A stretch of DNA of 64,000 nucleotides from Rhizobium indicum. GTDB lineage: Bacteria; Pseudomonadota; Alphaproteobacteria; Rhizobiales; Rhizobiaceae. The position numbers were made by a program, and so were the translations under genes. Below are positions 37,485 through 45,637 of the stretch, piece by piece (positions within the stretch are counted from its first letter, which is position 1; each line of letters begins with the position of its first letter). Below the pieces are notes generated by a model. It saw only the letters and a list, made by a program, of their open reading frames with translations. It did no database searches and had not been told where the DNA came from. The DNA lies in the NCBI RefSeq assembly GCF_005862305.2, contig NZ_CP054021.1, positions 1,054,001 to 1,118,000 on the forward strand, in the 5' to 3' direction.

Positions 37485-38243
37485 ATGCACACCGGTAAAG
37501 AGAAAGTTTCGCGAATTCCGCTCGCGCCGGTGCTGCTTGCTTTCAGCCTCGCCGCCGGCAATGTTTTCCTTGCGCCGGCAGCCTACGCGCTTTCCGAACT
37601 GCACAAGATTCCCGGCCAGGCGGCCAACGACACGCCGGCCGCACAGGGGAATGCTCAAGGACAGAGCCAGCCGCAGGGCGGAGCCACTCCCGGCGTTCCC
37701 ATGGCCGATCCGCTGGTCAACAGCCAGAACAATCAGGGCGTCGACAAGACGCCGGGCGCCCAGGATAATTCCAAGCCCGTCGAGGTAATCTACGATATCA
37801 GCAAGGTGCCAGAGCCAGTTCGCAAGATGCGCGAGCAGATCGTCGAGGCGGCCGCCTCCGGCGATCTCGAGCGGCTGCGGCCGCTGATGGGCACTGGTGC
37901 CGACCAGACGCAGGTGACTGTGGGCGAACCGACCGACGATCCGATCGGCACGCTGAAGGATCTGTCGGGCGATCCTGATGGCGACGAGATCCTTGCCATC
38001 ATGCTCGATATCGTCTCGACCGGCTTCGTGCATGTCGGCCAGGGCACAGCAGACGACATGTATGTCTGGCCCTATTTTGCCGAGAAGGACCTGAAGTCGC
38101 TGACACCGCCGGAGCGCGTCGAGCTGCTGCGCATCGTCACGGCCGGCGATCTCTCCGACATGCAGGAATTCGGCGGATATAATTTCTACCGCCTCGGCAT
38201 TACGCCTCAGGGTAAATGGAAATTCTTCACAGCGGGCGATTGA
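37485..38243 (+). CDS. Secreted protein of unknown function, 252 aa
   Basis: Residues 1 to about 38 include a long signal peptide (IPLAPVLLAFSLAAGNVFLA, then PAAYALSE). A low-complexity Pro/Gln/Gly/Asn stretch (about 45-95) leads to a conserved C-terminal globular part with GDPDGDEILAIMLDIVSTGF, DDMYVWPYFAEKDL and YNFYRLGITPQGKWKFF. The C-terminal part looks like an unnamed periplasmic domain conserved in rhizobia. GAGAG precedes the ATG. No function is assigned. Confidence 0.65.
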   Translation: MHTGKEKVSRIPLAPVLLAFSLAAGNVFLAPAAYALSELHKIPGQAANDTPAAQGNAQGQSQPQGGATPGVPMADPLVNSQNNQGVDKTPGAQDNSKPVEVIYDISKVPEPVRKMREQIVEAAASGDLERLRPLMGTGADQTQVTVGEPTDDPIGTLKDLSGDPDGDEILAIMLDIVSTGFVHVGQGTADDMYVWPYFAEKDLKSLTPPERVELLRIVTAGDLSDMQEFGGYNFYRLGITPQGKWKFFTAGD

Positions 38244-38340
38244 TGCCCGTCTTGGCTGCGCTTTTCACGTTCGCATGGCGCTTGCGATCCACCTCATGAA
38301 GACATACCTCTGAGCGATGACCAACGCGACAGGTTCCGCC

Positions 38341-39213
38341 ATGCCAGCCGTATTCCTGAAAGACCGCTCATTGCTCTTCGTCAGCGGCGCGGAAGCCCAA
38401 TCCTTCCTGCAGAACCTGATCACCACCGATATCACCGCGCTTGGGCCTGATGAGGCCCGGCCCGGGGCACTCTTGACGCCGCAAGGCAAGATCCTGTTCG
38501 ACTTCATGATCTGGCAGGACGGCGACGGCTACATGATCGAAACCGATGCCGGCCAGCGCGATGGGCTGCTGAAGCGGCTGACGATGTACAAGCTGCGCGC
38601 CGCCGTCACCCTGGCGCCAAGCACCGAAGACGGCGTTACCGTTTCCTGGGACGAGGATGCCGAGGGCGCCGGGGACAGCCAGGGCGTCCGGGGCAGCCAG
38701 GGCGCCCGAGACAGCCGTTTCGCCAGGGCGGGCGTCACGCTGATCCGCCGGCCCGGCAAACATGGCGATGGTGCAGAAGCGCTCTACGACGCGCTACGCA
38801 TCAGCCACGGCATCGTCACATCAGGATCTGACTTTGCCCTGCAGGACGCCTTCCCGCATGACGTACTGATGGATTTCAACGGCGGCCTCTCCTTCAGGAA
38901 AGGCTGCTATGTCGGCCAGGAGGTCGTCTCGCGCATGCAGCATCGCGGCACGGCGCGTCGGCGCGTCGTGACAGTGTCCGCCGCGACAGCCTTGCCGGAA
39001 ACCGGGACGGAGATCACCGCCGGCGGCAAGCCTGTGGGAACGCTCGGTTCTGTCGACGGCGGCAGCGGCCTTGCGATCGTGCGCATCGACCGTGCCGGCG
39101 CCGCGATGGCGGCAGGCACGCCGCTGCTCGCCGGCGACACGCCTGTTTCTCTTGCCCTGCCGGCATGGTCCGGTCTCGTCTTTCCCGCCAGCGCCGACGA
39201 GGCCAGCGCGTGA
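38341..39213 (+). CDS. ygfZ: Folate-binding protein YgfZ
   Basis: 290 aa, tetrahydrofolate-binding protein that helps assemble or repair certain Fe-S proteins. The signature K-G-C-Y-x-G-Q-E appears as KGCYVGQEVVSRMQHRG at about residues 186-202, and the GcvT-like N-terminus is AVFLKDRSLLFVSGAEAQSF. Residues about 110-125 hold an in-frame tandem repeat of a six-residue unit (GDSQGV, GSQGA) absent from most homologues I know. An earlier ATG at 38317 is possible. The stop overlaps the HD gene's GTG start. Confidence 0.88.
   Translation: MPAVFLKDRSLLFVSGAEAQSFLQNLITTDITALGPDEARPGALLTPQGKILFDFMIWQDGDGYMIETDAGQRDGLLKRLTMYKLRAAVTLAPSTEDGVTVSWDEDAEGAGDSQGVRGSQGARDSRFARAGVTLIRRPGKHGDGAEALYDALRISHGIVTSGSDFALQDAFPHDVLMDFNGGLSFRKGCYVGQEVVSRMQHRGTARRRVVTVSAATALPETGTEITAGGKPVGTLGSVDGGSGLAIVRIDRAGAAMAAGTPLLAGDTPVSLALPAWSGLVFPASADEASA
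38672..38716 (+). repeat. 18-bp in-frame tandem repeat inside ygfZ
   Basis: Unit GGGACAGCCAGGGCGTCC (38672-38689) followed by a second copy with two changes (38690-38707) and a half copy (38708-38716). It encodes a flexible Gly/Asp/Ser/Gln-rich insert, probably in a surface loop. Confidence 0.7.
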
Positions 39214-39818
39214 CAACGGCGAAAGCTCCGCGTGCCTGGCAACGCATGCTGTCTGGGCGCAGGCTCGACCTGCTCGACCCCTCGCCGCTCGATGTCGAAC
39301 TGATCGACATCGCTCATGGGCTTGCGCGCGTGGCCCGCTGGAACGGCCAGACCTCCGGAGATCATGCTTTTTCGGTGGCCCAGCATAGTCTCGTCGTCGA
39401 GGATATCTTCCGCCGCTTCAACGACGCGCGGCCGCAGGAGTGCCTGATGGCGCTGCTGCACGACGCACCCGAATATGTGATCGGCGACATGATCTCGCCG
39501 TTCAAATCGGTGGTCGGCGGCGGCTACAAGACGGTGGAAAAACGGCTGGAAGCCGCCGTGCACCTGCGCTTCGGCCTGCCGCCGCATCCCTCGCGCGATC
39601 TCAAGGACCGAATCAAAAAGGCCGACACGATCGCCGCCTATTTCGAAGCGACCGTGCTTGCCGGTTTCACACCCGCCGAGGCACAGAAATTCTTTGGCCA
39701 GCCGCGCGGCATCAGCAAGGACATGCTGATGATCGAGCCCTTGCCGGCGATCGAAGCGCAGCGGCTGTTCTGCGAGCGCTTCGCGGCGATCGAGGTCGAG
39801 CGGGAGATGGTATCGTGA
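39210..39818 (+). CDS. HD-domain phosphohydrolase (YfbR-like)
   Basis: 202 aa. Metal-binding residues of the HD superfamily are visible: NGQTSGDHAFSVAQHSL (first His), LMALLHDAPEYVIGDM (His-Asp) and a later Asp in RIKKADTIA. The pattern resembles YfbR-type 5'-deoxynucleotidases, a weak assignment. The start is GTG overlapping the ygfZ stop (GTGA) and its own stop overlaps the tyrosine phosphatase start the same way, so the three proteins are translationally coupled. Confidence 0.8.
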   Translation: MTTAKAPRAWQRMLSGRRLDLLDPSPLDVELIDIAHGLARVARWNGQTSGDHAFSVAQHSLVVEDIFRRFNDARPQECLMALLHDAPEYVIGDMISPFKSVVGGGYKTVEKRLEAAVHLRFGLPPHPSRDLKDRIKKADTIAAYFEATVLAGFTPAEAQKFFGQPRGISKDMLMIEPLPAIEAQRLFCERFAAIEVEREMVS

Positions 39819-40345
39819 CCTTCATCGTCGTCTCACCTCTGTCGCGCATCGCGGAAATGGCGGTGCGCCACAAGGCGCGTGACATGATCAGCCTGATCGC
39901 CAAGGAGCAGGCTTTTCACCGGCCGGGCGTGATCGCGGCCGAGCGCCATCTGACACTTGGTATGAACGATATCGTCTTCAAGGGCACAGGCGATCTCGTG
40001 GCGCCTGACGAGACGCATGTGCGCGGGATTATCGACTTTGCCGCTTCGTGGCGGCAGGAGACGCCGCTGCTCATCCATTGCTGGATGGGCGTGTCGCGAT
40101 CGCCGGCCGCAGCGCTCATTGCCGCGCTGTCGCTGGCACCCGATCAGAGCGAGGAAACGCTTGCTCGCCGGCTGCGGGCCGCCTCGCCTTTCGCGACGCC
40201 GAATGCCCGGCTGATCGAGATCGGCGACGCGCTGCTCGACCGCAGCGGCAGGCTGGTAACGGCGGTGCGGGCAATCGGACGCGGCGTGGATGCCGACGGC
40301 AATGCGCCCTTCGTGCTTGCGATCCGAGACGCCGCCTGCGGTTGA
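39815..40345 (+). CDS. Tyrosine phosphatase-family protein
   Basis: 176 aa with the cysteine phosphatase loop HCWMGVSRSPAA; the nucleophile is C89 and the Arg is in the loop. It is a dual-specificity or tyrosine phosphatase-like fold found in rhizobia, cytoplasmic, no signal peptide. Target unknown. It starts with GTG overlapping the HD gene stop. Its position after an HD phosphohydrolase suggests both act on a phosphorylated small molecule or on one regulatory pathway, which is an inference from coupling only. Confidence 0.8.
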   Translation: MTFIVVSPLSRIAEMAVRHKARDMISLIAKEQAFHRPGVIAAERHLTLGMNDIVFKGTGDLVAPDETHVRGIIDFAASWRQETPLLIHCWMGVSRSPAAALIAALSLAPDQSEETLARRLRAASPFATPNARLIEIGDALLDRSGRLVTAVRAIGRGVDADGNAPFVLAIRDAACG

Positions 40346-40403
40346 CGCTGCCGCCAGCCGCTCCATCTAGCCCCCGACCACGAACAACCGACAGGGCCAG
40401 ATC

Positions 40404-41288
40404 ATGGAACAACAGGCAGCCGATGTCCTCCTCGCCACGCGAACGGCACTCAGCCAGGCAAGCGCACTTGCCGTGCAATATTCCTTCTCCGTCCTCGGAG
40501 CGGTGATCCTGCTCGTTCTCGGCTGGGCGCTCGCCGGTTTTACCAGCCGTTGGGCCTATGAAGGCCTGTCGCGCGTCCATGGCATTGACGAGACGTTGGC
40601 GCGATTCTTCACCAATGTGCTGCGCTATGCGCTGCTCATCCTGGTGTTCATCACCGTGCTCGGTCAATTCGGCGTCCAGACCGCCTCGATCATCGCCACC
40701 CTCGGCGCGGCAGGCCTGGCGATCGGACTGGCGCTGCAAGGGACGCTGCAGAATATCGCCGCCGGCATCATGCTGCTGATCCTCAGGCCGTTCCGCGTCG
40801 GCGAATATATCGAGACCAGCAGCGTGGCCGGCACGGTGCGCGAAATCGGATTGTTTGCGACCGAACTCAGAACCGGCGACGGGCTCTACCGGTTGGCGCC
40901 GAATTCGACGCTCTGGAATACGCCCATTACCAATTTCAGCCGCGAGCCTACGCGGCGGGACGAGCTGAAAATCAGCGTCCCCCATGACGATGACATCGAT
41001 CTGGCGATGGAGAGGCTGATGGGCCTTGCCAAAGCCGATCCCAGAGTGCTGCCGTCACCGGCACCCAGCGTCTTCATCGATAGCCTCGGTGACAGTGCGA
41101 TCTCCGTAACGCTGCGCTATTGGGCAAAGACCGGCGATTGGTGGCTTGTCAGCCGTGACATGGTGAAGCGCGTGAAACTCGCCTTCGACGAGAATCCTGC
41201 CGCTGTGGCGGATGCTTCAGATGCCGCGCCGTCAAAAAAGTCCAATGGCGGGGCAACCGCCGAAAGGCCGACGCAGACGCGGCAGTAA
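40404..41288 (+). CDS. mscS: Small-conductance mechanosensitive channel (MscS family)
   Basis: 294 aa. Three membrane helices (about 22-45, 65-90, 95-125) precede the MscS pore-lining segment and beta domain: LGAAGLAIGLALQGTLQNIA followed by LRPFRVGEYI and the PNSTLWNTPITNFSREPTRR block. It relieves hypo-osmotic stress by opening under membrane tension. The C-terminal tail is polar (ADASDAAPSKK). An intergenic repeat begins at its stop. Confidence 0.92.
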   Translation: MEQQAADVLLATRTALSQASALAVQYSFSVLGAVILLVLGWALAGFTSRWAYEGLSRVHGIDETLARFFTNVLRYALLILVFITVLGQFGVQTASIIATLGAAGLAIGLALQGTLQNIAAGIMLLILRPFRVGEYIETSSVAGTVREIGLFATELRTGDGLYRLAPNSTLWNTPITNFSREPTRRDELKISVPHDDDIDLAMERLMGLAKADPRVLPSPAPSVFIDSLGDSAISVTLRYWAKTGDWWLVSRDMVKRVKLAFDENPAAVADASDAAPSKKSNGGATAERPTQTRQ

Positions 41289-41398
41289 GACATTGCAGCG
41301 CCGCGGACCTTTTAAGACCAGCGACGCTGTGCGCACTTTGAATTGCTGCATAGCTTTGTCCTTCAATCGATTCCGATTCAAGGAAGTGTGCCGTAGCT
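41284..41398. repeat. Dispersed intergenic repeat, family 2, copy A
   Basis: Starts at the mscS stop and runs to the sodC stop codon. It contains GACGCTGTGCGCACTTTGAA, then TTGCTGCATAGC and ATCGATTCCGATTCAAGGAA. The reverse complement of 48440-48512 matches its first half, and 42008-42072 matches its second half. Confidence 0.65.
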
Positions 41399-41912
41399 AT
41401 TGGATGACGCCGCAGGAAAGTCTTTCGCCGGCATCACCAGAAGGCTGGCTGCGATAATCATCCGAATTGGCGTGCACCATCAATGCGCGGCCGCGAATAC
41501 CGTCGGTCTTGCCGTCGAGCGTGACCATGCTGTCGAAGATCTGTGCCCGCAACACGCCGTCCTGCCCGACATATTGATTGGGCATGTCGCCGGCGTGCGG
41601 ACCCTTGGCGGCAAGAATGCCATGCTCCGCCTTCTCAGGATTGAAATGACCGCCCGCCGATTCGTGATGGGTTGCGGCGTCGCAGCGGCCGGTCTCATGA
41701 ACATGGAAGGCCACCCATTTATTCACAGGCAGTCCCGATATCTCGACTTCGATCAGGACGCCGCCAGTTGCAGCAGCCGTCAACTGTGCGCGACCGTCCT
41801 CCTTGCCGTCCTTGCCGACGAAATTGGCGACCGCCGTCTGCTTGTCCTGAGCGCCTGCCGGCAATGCAACCGCAAGCAGGCTCAAGGCGGCGATAATGCG
41901 CATGGCTTTCAT
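41397..41912 (-). CDS. sodC: Cu/Zn superoxide dismutase
   Basis: 171 aa with a signal peptide (MKAMRIIAALSLLAVALPAG) for export to the periplasm. Copper and zinc ligands are present: HVHETGRCD, HFNPEKAEHG and HAGDMPN, and a C-terminal MVHANSDDYRSQPSGDAGER with the second disulfide cysteine in SCGVIQ. It removes superoxide at the cell surface, for example host-derived oxygen radicals. AAGGAG lies six bases before the ATG. Flanked on both sides by family 2 repeats; the stop abuts one of them. Confidence 0.93.
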   Translation of the reverse strand: MKAMRIIAALSLLAVALPAGAQDKQTAVANFVGKDGKEDGRAQLTAAATGGVLIEVEISGLPVNKWVAFHVHETGRCDAATHHESAGGHFNPEKAEHGILAAKGPHAGDMPNQYVGQDGVLRAQIFDSMVTLDGKTDGIRGRALMVHANSDDYRSQPSGDAGERLSCGVIQ

Positions 41913-42007
41913 GGAGATCTCCTTCCGTCCGGTTGTCCTTCTGAACGTGTCAAACCGGAAGGTGTTCCTGATCCAGGGCGAGGCGTGTCCGACAGGACGC
42001 GGTAGGG

Positions 42008-42072
42008 ACGCTCTACGACTTTAAATTGGCGCATAATCCTTTCCGAAAATCATTCCGATTTTCCGGGTTATG
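42008..42072. repeat. Dispersed intergenic repeat, family 2, copy B (half)
   Basis: ACGCTCTACGACTTTAAATT, then GGCGCATAATCC and ATTCCGATTTTCCGGGTTATGC. It matches the second half of 41284-41398. It lies 95 bases upstream of sodC, so sodC is bracketed by two family 2 copies. Confidence 0.6.
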
Positions 42073-42144
42073 CGCAGGAATATCGGACGAGAAAAGCCGG
42101 CCAAACAGCCGGCTTGCAGATCACCCGAATTGAGACGCCGGTCG

Positions 42145-42486
42145 TCAGGCGACAGCGTTGAAGTCGAACTGGCCGTAAGTGTTACGATAGAGATCGTCGG
42201 ACTGATTGCCGGTCGCCGGCGCGGTCTGCTGCAACGGATAGGAAACCGCGATACTGCTTGCCGTGCCACTGTTGCGCGTGTCCATCATCAGCGCAATCAG
42301 GCTGCCGGAAATTTTCGGCTGCGTGTCGCTGGTCGTGTCGTCTTCCAGGAGTTCCTTGATGATGCCGGGCTTCTCATCGGCGGCACGTTCGCCGCGGCTG
42401 AGGACGCCATCGCCATTGGCATCGAGACGCGAAAGCGTCGCCAGATATGCATATGATGTGTCTGAAACGGATGTGGTGCTGGTCAT
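42145..42486 (-). CDS. EF-hand domain protein, 113 aa
   Basis: One complete calcium-binding EF-hand loop is visible: DANGDGVLSRGE at about residues 22-33 with Asp/Asn/Asp/Glu ligands. A second acidic segment (EDDTTSDTQPK) is not a clear loop. There is no signal peptide, so cytoplasmic location or a non-classical export route. GGAGGTTTGT precedes the ATG. Rhizobia have other calcium-binding proteins of symbiotic interest (calsymin-type), but this one is not obviously among them. Its job is unknown. Confidence 0.75.
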   Translation of the reverse strand: MTSTTSVSDTSYAYLATLSRLDANGDGVLSRGERAADEKPGIIKELLEDDTTSDTQPKISGSLIALMMDTRNSGTASSIAVSYPLQQTAPATGNQSDDLYRNTYGQFDFNAVA

Positions 42487-42926
42487 ACAAACCTCCATTC
42501 ACCGCCTTTTGCCGGTGGTGTTTGTACGCAATACGAACGTGGAAAATCAGTGCTGACTCGGTGGTTAAACTGATTTGCGCAGTGCGTCAATAAGTTGTTA
42601 ACTTCTCATTAACGATGATTGACAAAAGTTAACGGAACGCTTGAGCGCAGGCCTCCGCCAGCGTCAGGGGGACCGCTTTCCTGCGTATTTCAGGTATTTT
42701 TCACATATAAAACAAACGTCTAACGCAGCGACGTCGCTGCTGCACTGCAACCGAATATTAATCCGGCCCATACAAAATGGGCCTCACGCATCAGCAGCAG
42801 GCGTCCAGCTTATAAAAAATCAATCTCTGTATTCATTTTAGAAAGGTCTTTCATGTCCGGCGAAATGAGGCACGTTCATCAAACGAGGACGCTTTCCTCC
42901 GCTGTCGTCCCGCGAGACGCAGGCAC
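42487..42926. promoter_or_regulatory. AT-rich divergent intergenic region
   Basis: 440 bases between the EF-hand gene and the GGDEF-EAL gene, clearly poorer in G+C than its surroundings. Contains two TTAAC boxes near 42598 and 42628 (GTTGTTAACTTCTC and AAAGTTAACGG), a palindromic CGACGTCG at 42729, and TATAAAAAAT at about 42812. It must hold promoters for both genes; no single -35/-10 pair is convincing. A 66-codon open frame (42641-42841) has no ribosome site and was left out. Confidence 0.4.
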
Positions 42927-44831
42927 ATGAAAGCTGAAGCGCTCTTCTGGCGGCAATGCACCGAGGCCGTCACCGCCGATGGATCGATCGATGCGCAGCG
43001 CCTGATGGATCTTGTGATCGCGACCTATCGCGTCCATGAAAGCGACTATGACGAAATGGAGAGAAGCGCGGAAACGCTGCTAAGGGAAAACCACGCGCTG
43101 AGAGGCAATATTTCCGCCCTCAGCCAAGCGTTCGACGGACAGAAAAAACTCTTCGAAATCATCCTCAACAACCTGCCGCTCGGTCTCAGCGTCTTCGACT
43201 CCGACCAGCGGCTGACGCTTTCCAATATCCGCTTCCGTCAGCTCTTCGACCTGACGGACGAAGATGTCATTGCCGGCGCGACAATCGCCGATCTCACGGC
43301 CAAAATGCGCGGCACGGAGAGCGCCAGCGCCAAGCCAGGCCGGCGGACCGGGCGACGTTCCTCCGCAACCGCAAGGAGCAGTAGTCTCCGTCGGCGCGAA
43401 TGGTTGATGGATGATGGCCGCATCATCCAGAGCATGGTGACTATCCTTTCCGACGGCAGCAACATTTCCATTCATGCCGATATCACCGAGGATCGAAGGG
43501 CGGCCGAGCGCATCACCTATCTCGCCCACCACGACCCATTGACCGGCCTTCCGAACCGCATCCATTTTCGCGAGCAGGTCGATGCGACGCTTACGGAACG
43601 CAAGCCGGATGAGCAGATCGCCCTCGTTCACCTCAATCTCGACCGGTTCAAATCGATCAACAATACGATGGGCGTGTCAGTCGGCGACAAGATCCTGCAG
43701 CAGGTCGCGGAGCGGGTCCGAGCCTCGGCCGGTTCGGAAAACACCCTGGCGCGCCTCGGCTCGGACGAATTCGCCATCCTGCAGACGGGCAGGCAACAGC
43801 CGTGGAACGTGACGGCGCTTGCCGAGCAGATCCGCCGTGAGCTTTCCGAACCATTCTTCCATGGCGAGAAACAGGTGGAGCTCAGCGTCTCCATGGGCAT
43901 CGCAATCGCCCCTGAGGATGGCGAGGAAACCGATATCCTGTTGAAAAATGCTGGCGTGGCGCTGTCGCATGCCAAGGCGGACGGGCGCAAACGCGAGCGC
44001 TTCTTCGCCAGTGAGATGGAAGCGCAGATGCAGCTGCGCCACGCGCTGGAGGCGGACCTCAAAGCAGCCGTTGAGCACGAGGAATTCGAGCTGCATTACC
44101 AGCCGCTTTACGACCTCTCGCAGCGGCGCATCTGCGGCTTCGAAGCTTTGATCCGCTGGAACCACCCGGTTCGAGGCCGCGTTCCACCGATGGATTTCAT
44201 TCCGCTTGCCGAAGAGGTCGGCCTCGTCGTCGATATCGGCCGTTGGGTTTTGCGCCGGGCCTGCAACGATGCAGCGTTATGGCCGGAGGGCATCAAGATC
44301 GCCGTCAACGTTTCGGCAATCCAGTTCAGGAGCAGCGACCTGACGCGCGATGTCAGCGAGGCGCTTGCCGCCGCCGCGCTGTCGCCGTCGCGGCTTGAAC
44401 TCGAAATCACCGAGAGCGTGCTGATGGAAAATCTGAGCGAAGTTCTGCCGATCCTGCATGCGCTGAAGGAGCGCGGCATCCGCATCTCGATGGACGATTT
44501 CGGAACCGGCTATTCCTCACTGAGCTACCTCTCGAGCTTCCCTTTCGACAAGATCAAGATCGACAAATCCTTCGTCAACGACATCGTCGACAACAAGGAA
44601 GCGCATGCGATCATGCATGCGATCATCCTGCTCGGCGATGCGCTCGGCATGCGCGTCACCGTCGAGGGCGTCGAGACGGCCGCGCAGCTGGCGCTGCTCG
44701 AATGTGAGGAATGCGACGAGATCCAGGGTTATCACATCAGTCCGCCACGACCGGCGCGTGACGTGCCCCATCTTCTCTCCCTGCCGCCGAAAAACGGCGG
44801 CGTGACGCGTCTTCCTGAAGCCAAGCACTGA
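42927..44831 (+). CDS. PAS-GGDEF-EAL protein, probable c-di-GMP phosphodiesterase
   Basis: 634 aa. PAS-like domain at about 68-130 (NLPLGLSVFDSDQRLTLSNI), then GGDEF domain (about 193-360) and EAL domain (about 370-625). The GGDEF active-site loop is RLGSDEF (G278-F282), with Ser replacing the second Gly, so diguanylate cyclase activity is doubtful. The EAL motif EALIRW (E406-L408), DDFGTGYSSL and FEGVET-like VEGVET residues are intact, so c-di-GMP cleavage is likely. No membrane segments are seen. Residues about 128-155 are an unusual Arg/Ser-rich patch (PGRRTGRRSSATARSSS) that looks frameshifted; see findings. Confidence 0.85.
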   Translation: MKAEALFWRQCTEAVTADGSIDAQRLMDLVIATYRVHESDYDEMERSAETLLRENHALRGNISALSQAFDGQKKLFEIILNNLPLGLSVFDSDQRLTLSNIRFRQLFDLTDEDVIAGATIADLTAKMRGTESASAKPGRRTGRRSSATARSSSLRRREWLMDDGRIIQSMVTILSDGSNISIHADITEDRRAAERITYLAHHDPLTGLPNRIHFREQVDATLTERKPDEQIALVHLNLDRFKSINNTMGVSVGDKILQQVAERVRASAGSENTLARLGSDEFAILQTGRQQPWNVTALAEQIRRELSEPFFHGEKQVELSVSMGIAIAPEDGEETDILLKNAGVALSHAKADGRKRERFFASEMEAQMQLRHALEADLKAAVEHEEFELHYQPLYDLSQRRICGFEALIRWNHPVRGRVPPMDFIPLAEEVGLVVDIGRWVLRRACNDAALWPEGIKIAVNVSAIQFRSSDLTRDVSEALAAAALSPSRLELEITESVLMENLSEVLPILHALKERGIRISMDDFGTGYSSLSYLSSFPFDKIKIDKSFVNDIVDNKEAHAIMHAIILLGDALGMRVTVEGVETAAQLALLECEECDEIQGYHISPPRPARDVPHLLSLPPKNGGVTRLPEAKH

Positions 44832-44983
44832 GATCCCTCTCGATTGCGACTCGCACGGCAAGCCGCTACAAAATCGGCTGCGATTCCTGAGATCTTCGTT
44901 GTCGCATCCTTTTACCGCCCGCATTCAATTCCGCGCCGATGCCCTATCGGTGGAAAACGATCTTCCTCATGACAGGTGGCGCT

Positions 44984-45628
44984 ATGTTCGCGGCTGAAGC
45001 CTTCTCCCCACACGAAACGCTTGCGGCGGCGCTGATTGCGCATGCCGCCGACGGCGACGACGGCTCGCACGACCTTGCCCATATCCTGCGCGTTTTCAGG
45101 AATGCCATGCGCATCCATGCGGGAGAAGGCGGCGACGGGCGGGTTCTTGCCGCTTCCGTGCTGCTGCACGACTGCGTCGCCGTCGAGAAGAATTCGCCGC
45201 TGCGGGCAAAAGCATCGGCTTTGGCGGCGGAGAAGGCATCGGCGATCCTGGCGGAACTTGGCTGGAGCGGCGCGGATATCGAGGCCGCGGCCCACGCAAT
45301 CACTGCGCATAGTTTCTCGGCCGGGGTGGCGCCGCAGACGCTGGAGGCGAAGATCCTGCAGGATGCCGACCGGCTGGACGCGATCGGCATGATCGGCGTC
45401 GCACGCTGCTTCTATATCGCCGGGCGACTGGGATCCGGGCTCTACGATCCGTTCGACCCGGCGGCGGCAGACCGCCCGCTCGATGACAAGCGTTATGCCA
45501 TTGACCATTTCCAGACGAAGCTGTTCAAACTGGCGGAAGGATTCCAGACCGAGACCGGCCGCAGGCTGGCGGCCGCGCGTGACAAGAGCCTGCGCGATTT
45601 TCTCTCGGAATTCATGGACGAAATCTAG
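44984..45628 (+). CDS. HD-domain hydrolase (YedJ-like)
   Basis: 214 aa. HD-superfamily metal ligands: GSHDLAHILRVFRNA and VLLHDCVAVEKNSPL, with a later conserved Asp in ILQDADRLDAIGMIG. It resembles YedJ/PA-type HD proteins, possible phosphohydrolases; the substrate is unknown. The start chosen (MFAAEAF) has AGGTGG upstream; in-frame ATGs at 44939 and 44969 are alternatives. The MOSC gene follows nine bases later, so the two are probably cotranscribed. Confidence 0.8.
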   Translation: MFAAEAFSPHETLAAALIAHAADGDDGSHDLAHILRVFRNAMRIHAGEGGDGRVLAASVLLHDCVAVEKNSPLRAKASALAAEKASAILAELGWSGADIEAAAHAITAHSFSAGVAPQTLEAKILQDADRLDAIGMIGVARCFYIAGRLGSGLYDPFDPAAADRPLDDKRYAIDHFQTKLFKLAEGFQTETGRRLAAARDKSLRDFLSEFMDEI

Positions 45629-45637
45629 GAGAACGGC

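Noticed and set aside
42641..42841. 66-codon plus-strand open frame in the AT-rich divergent region
   Set aside because: No ribosome site, composition typical of non-coding DNA.
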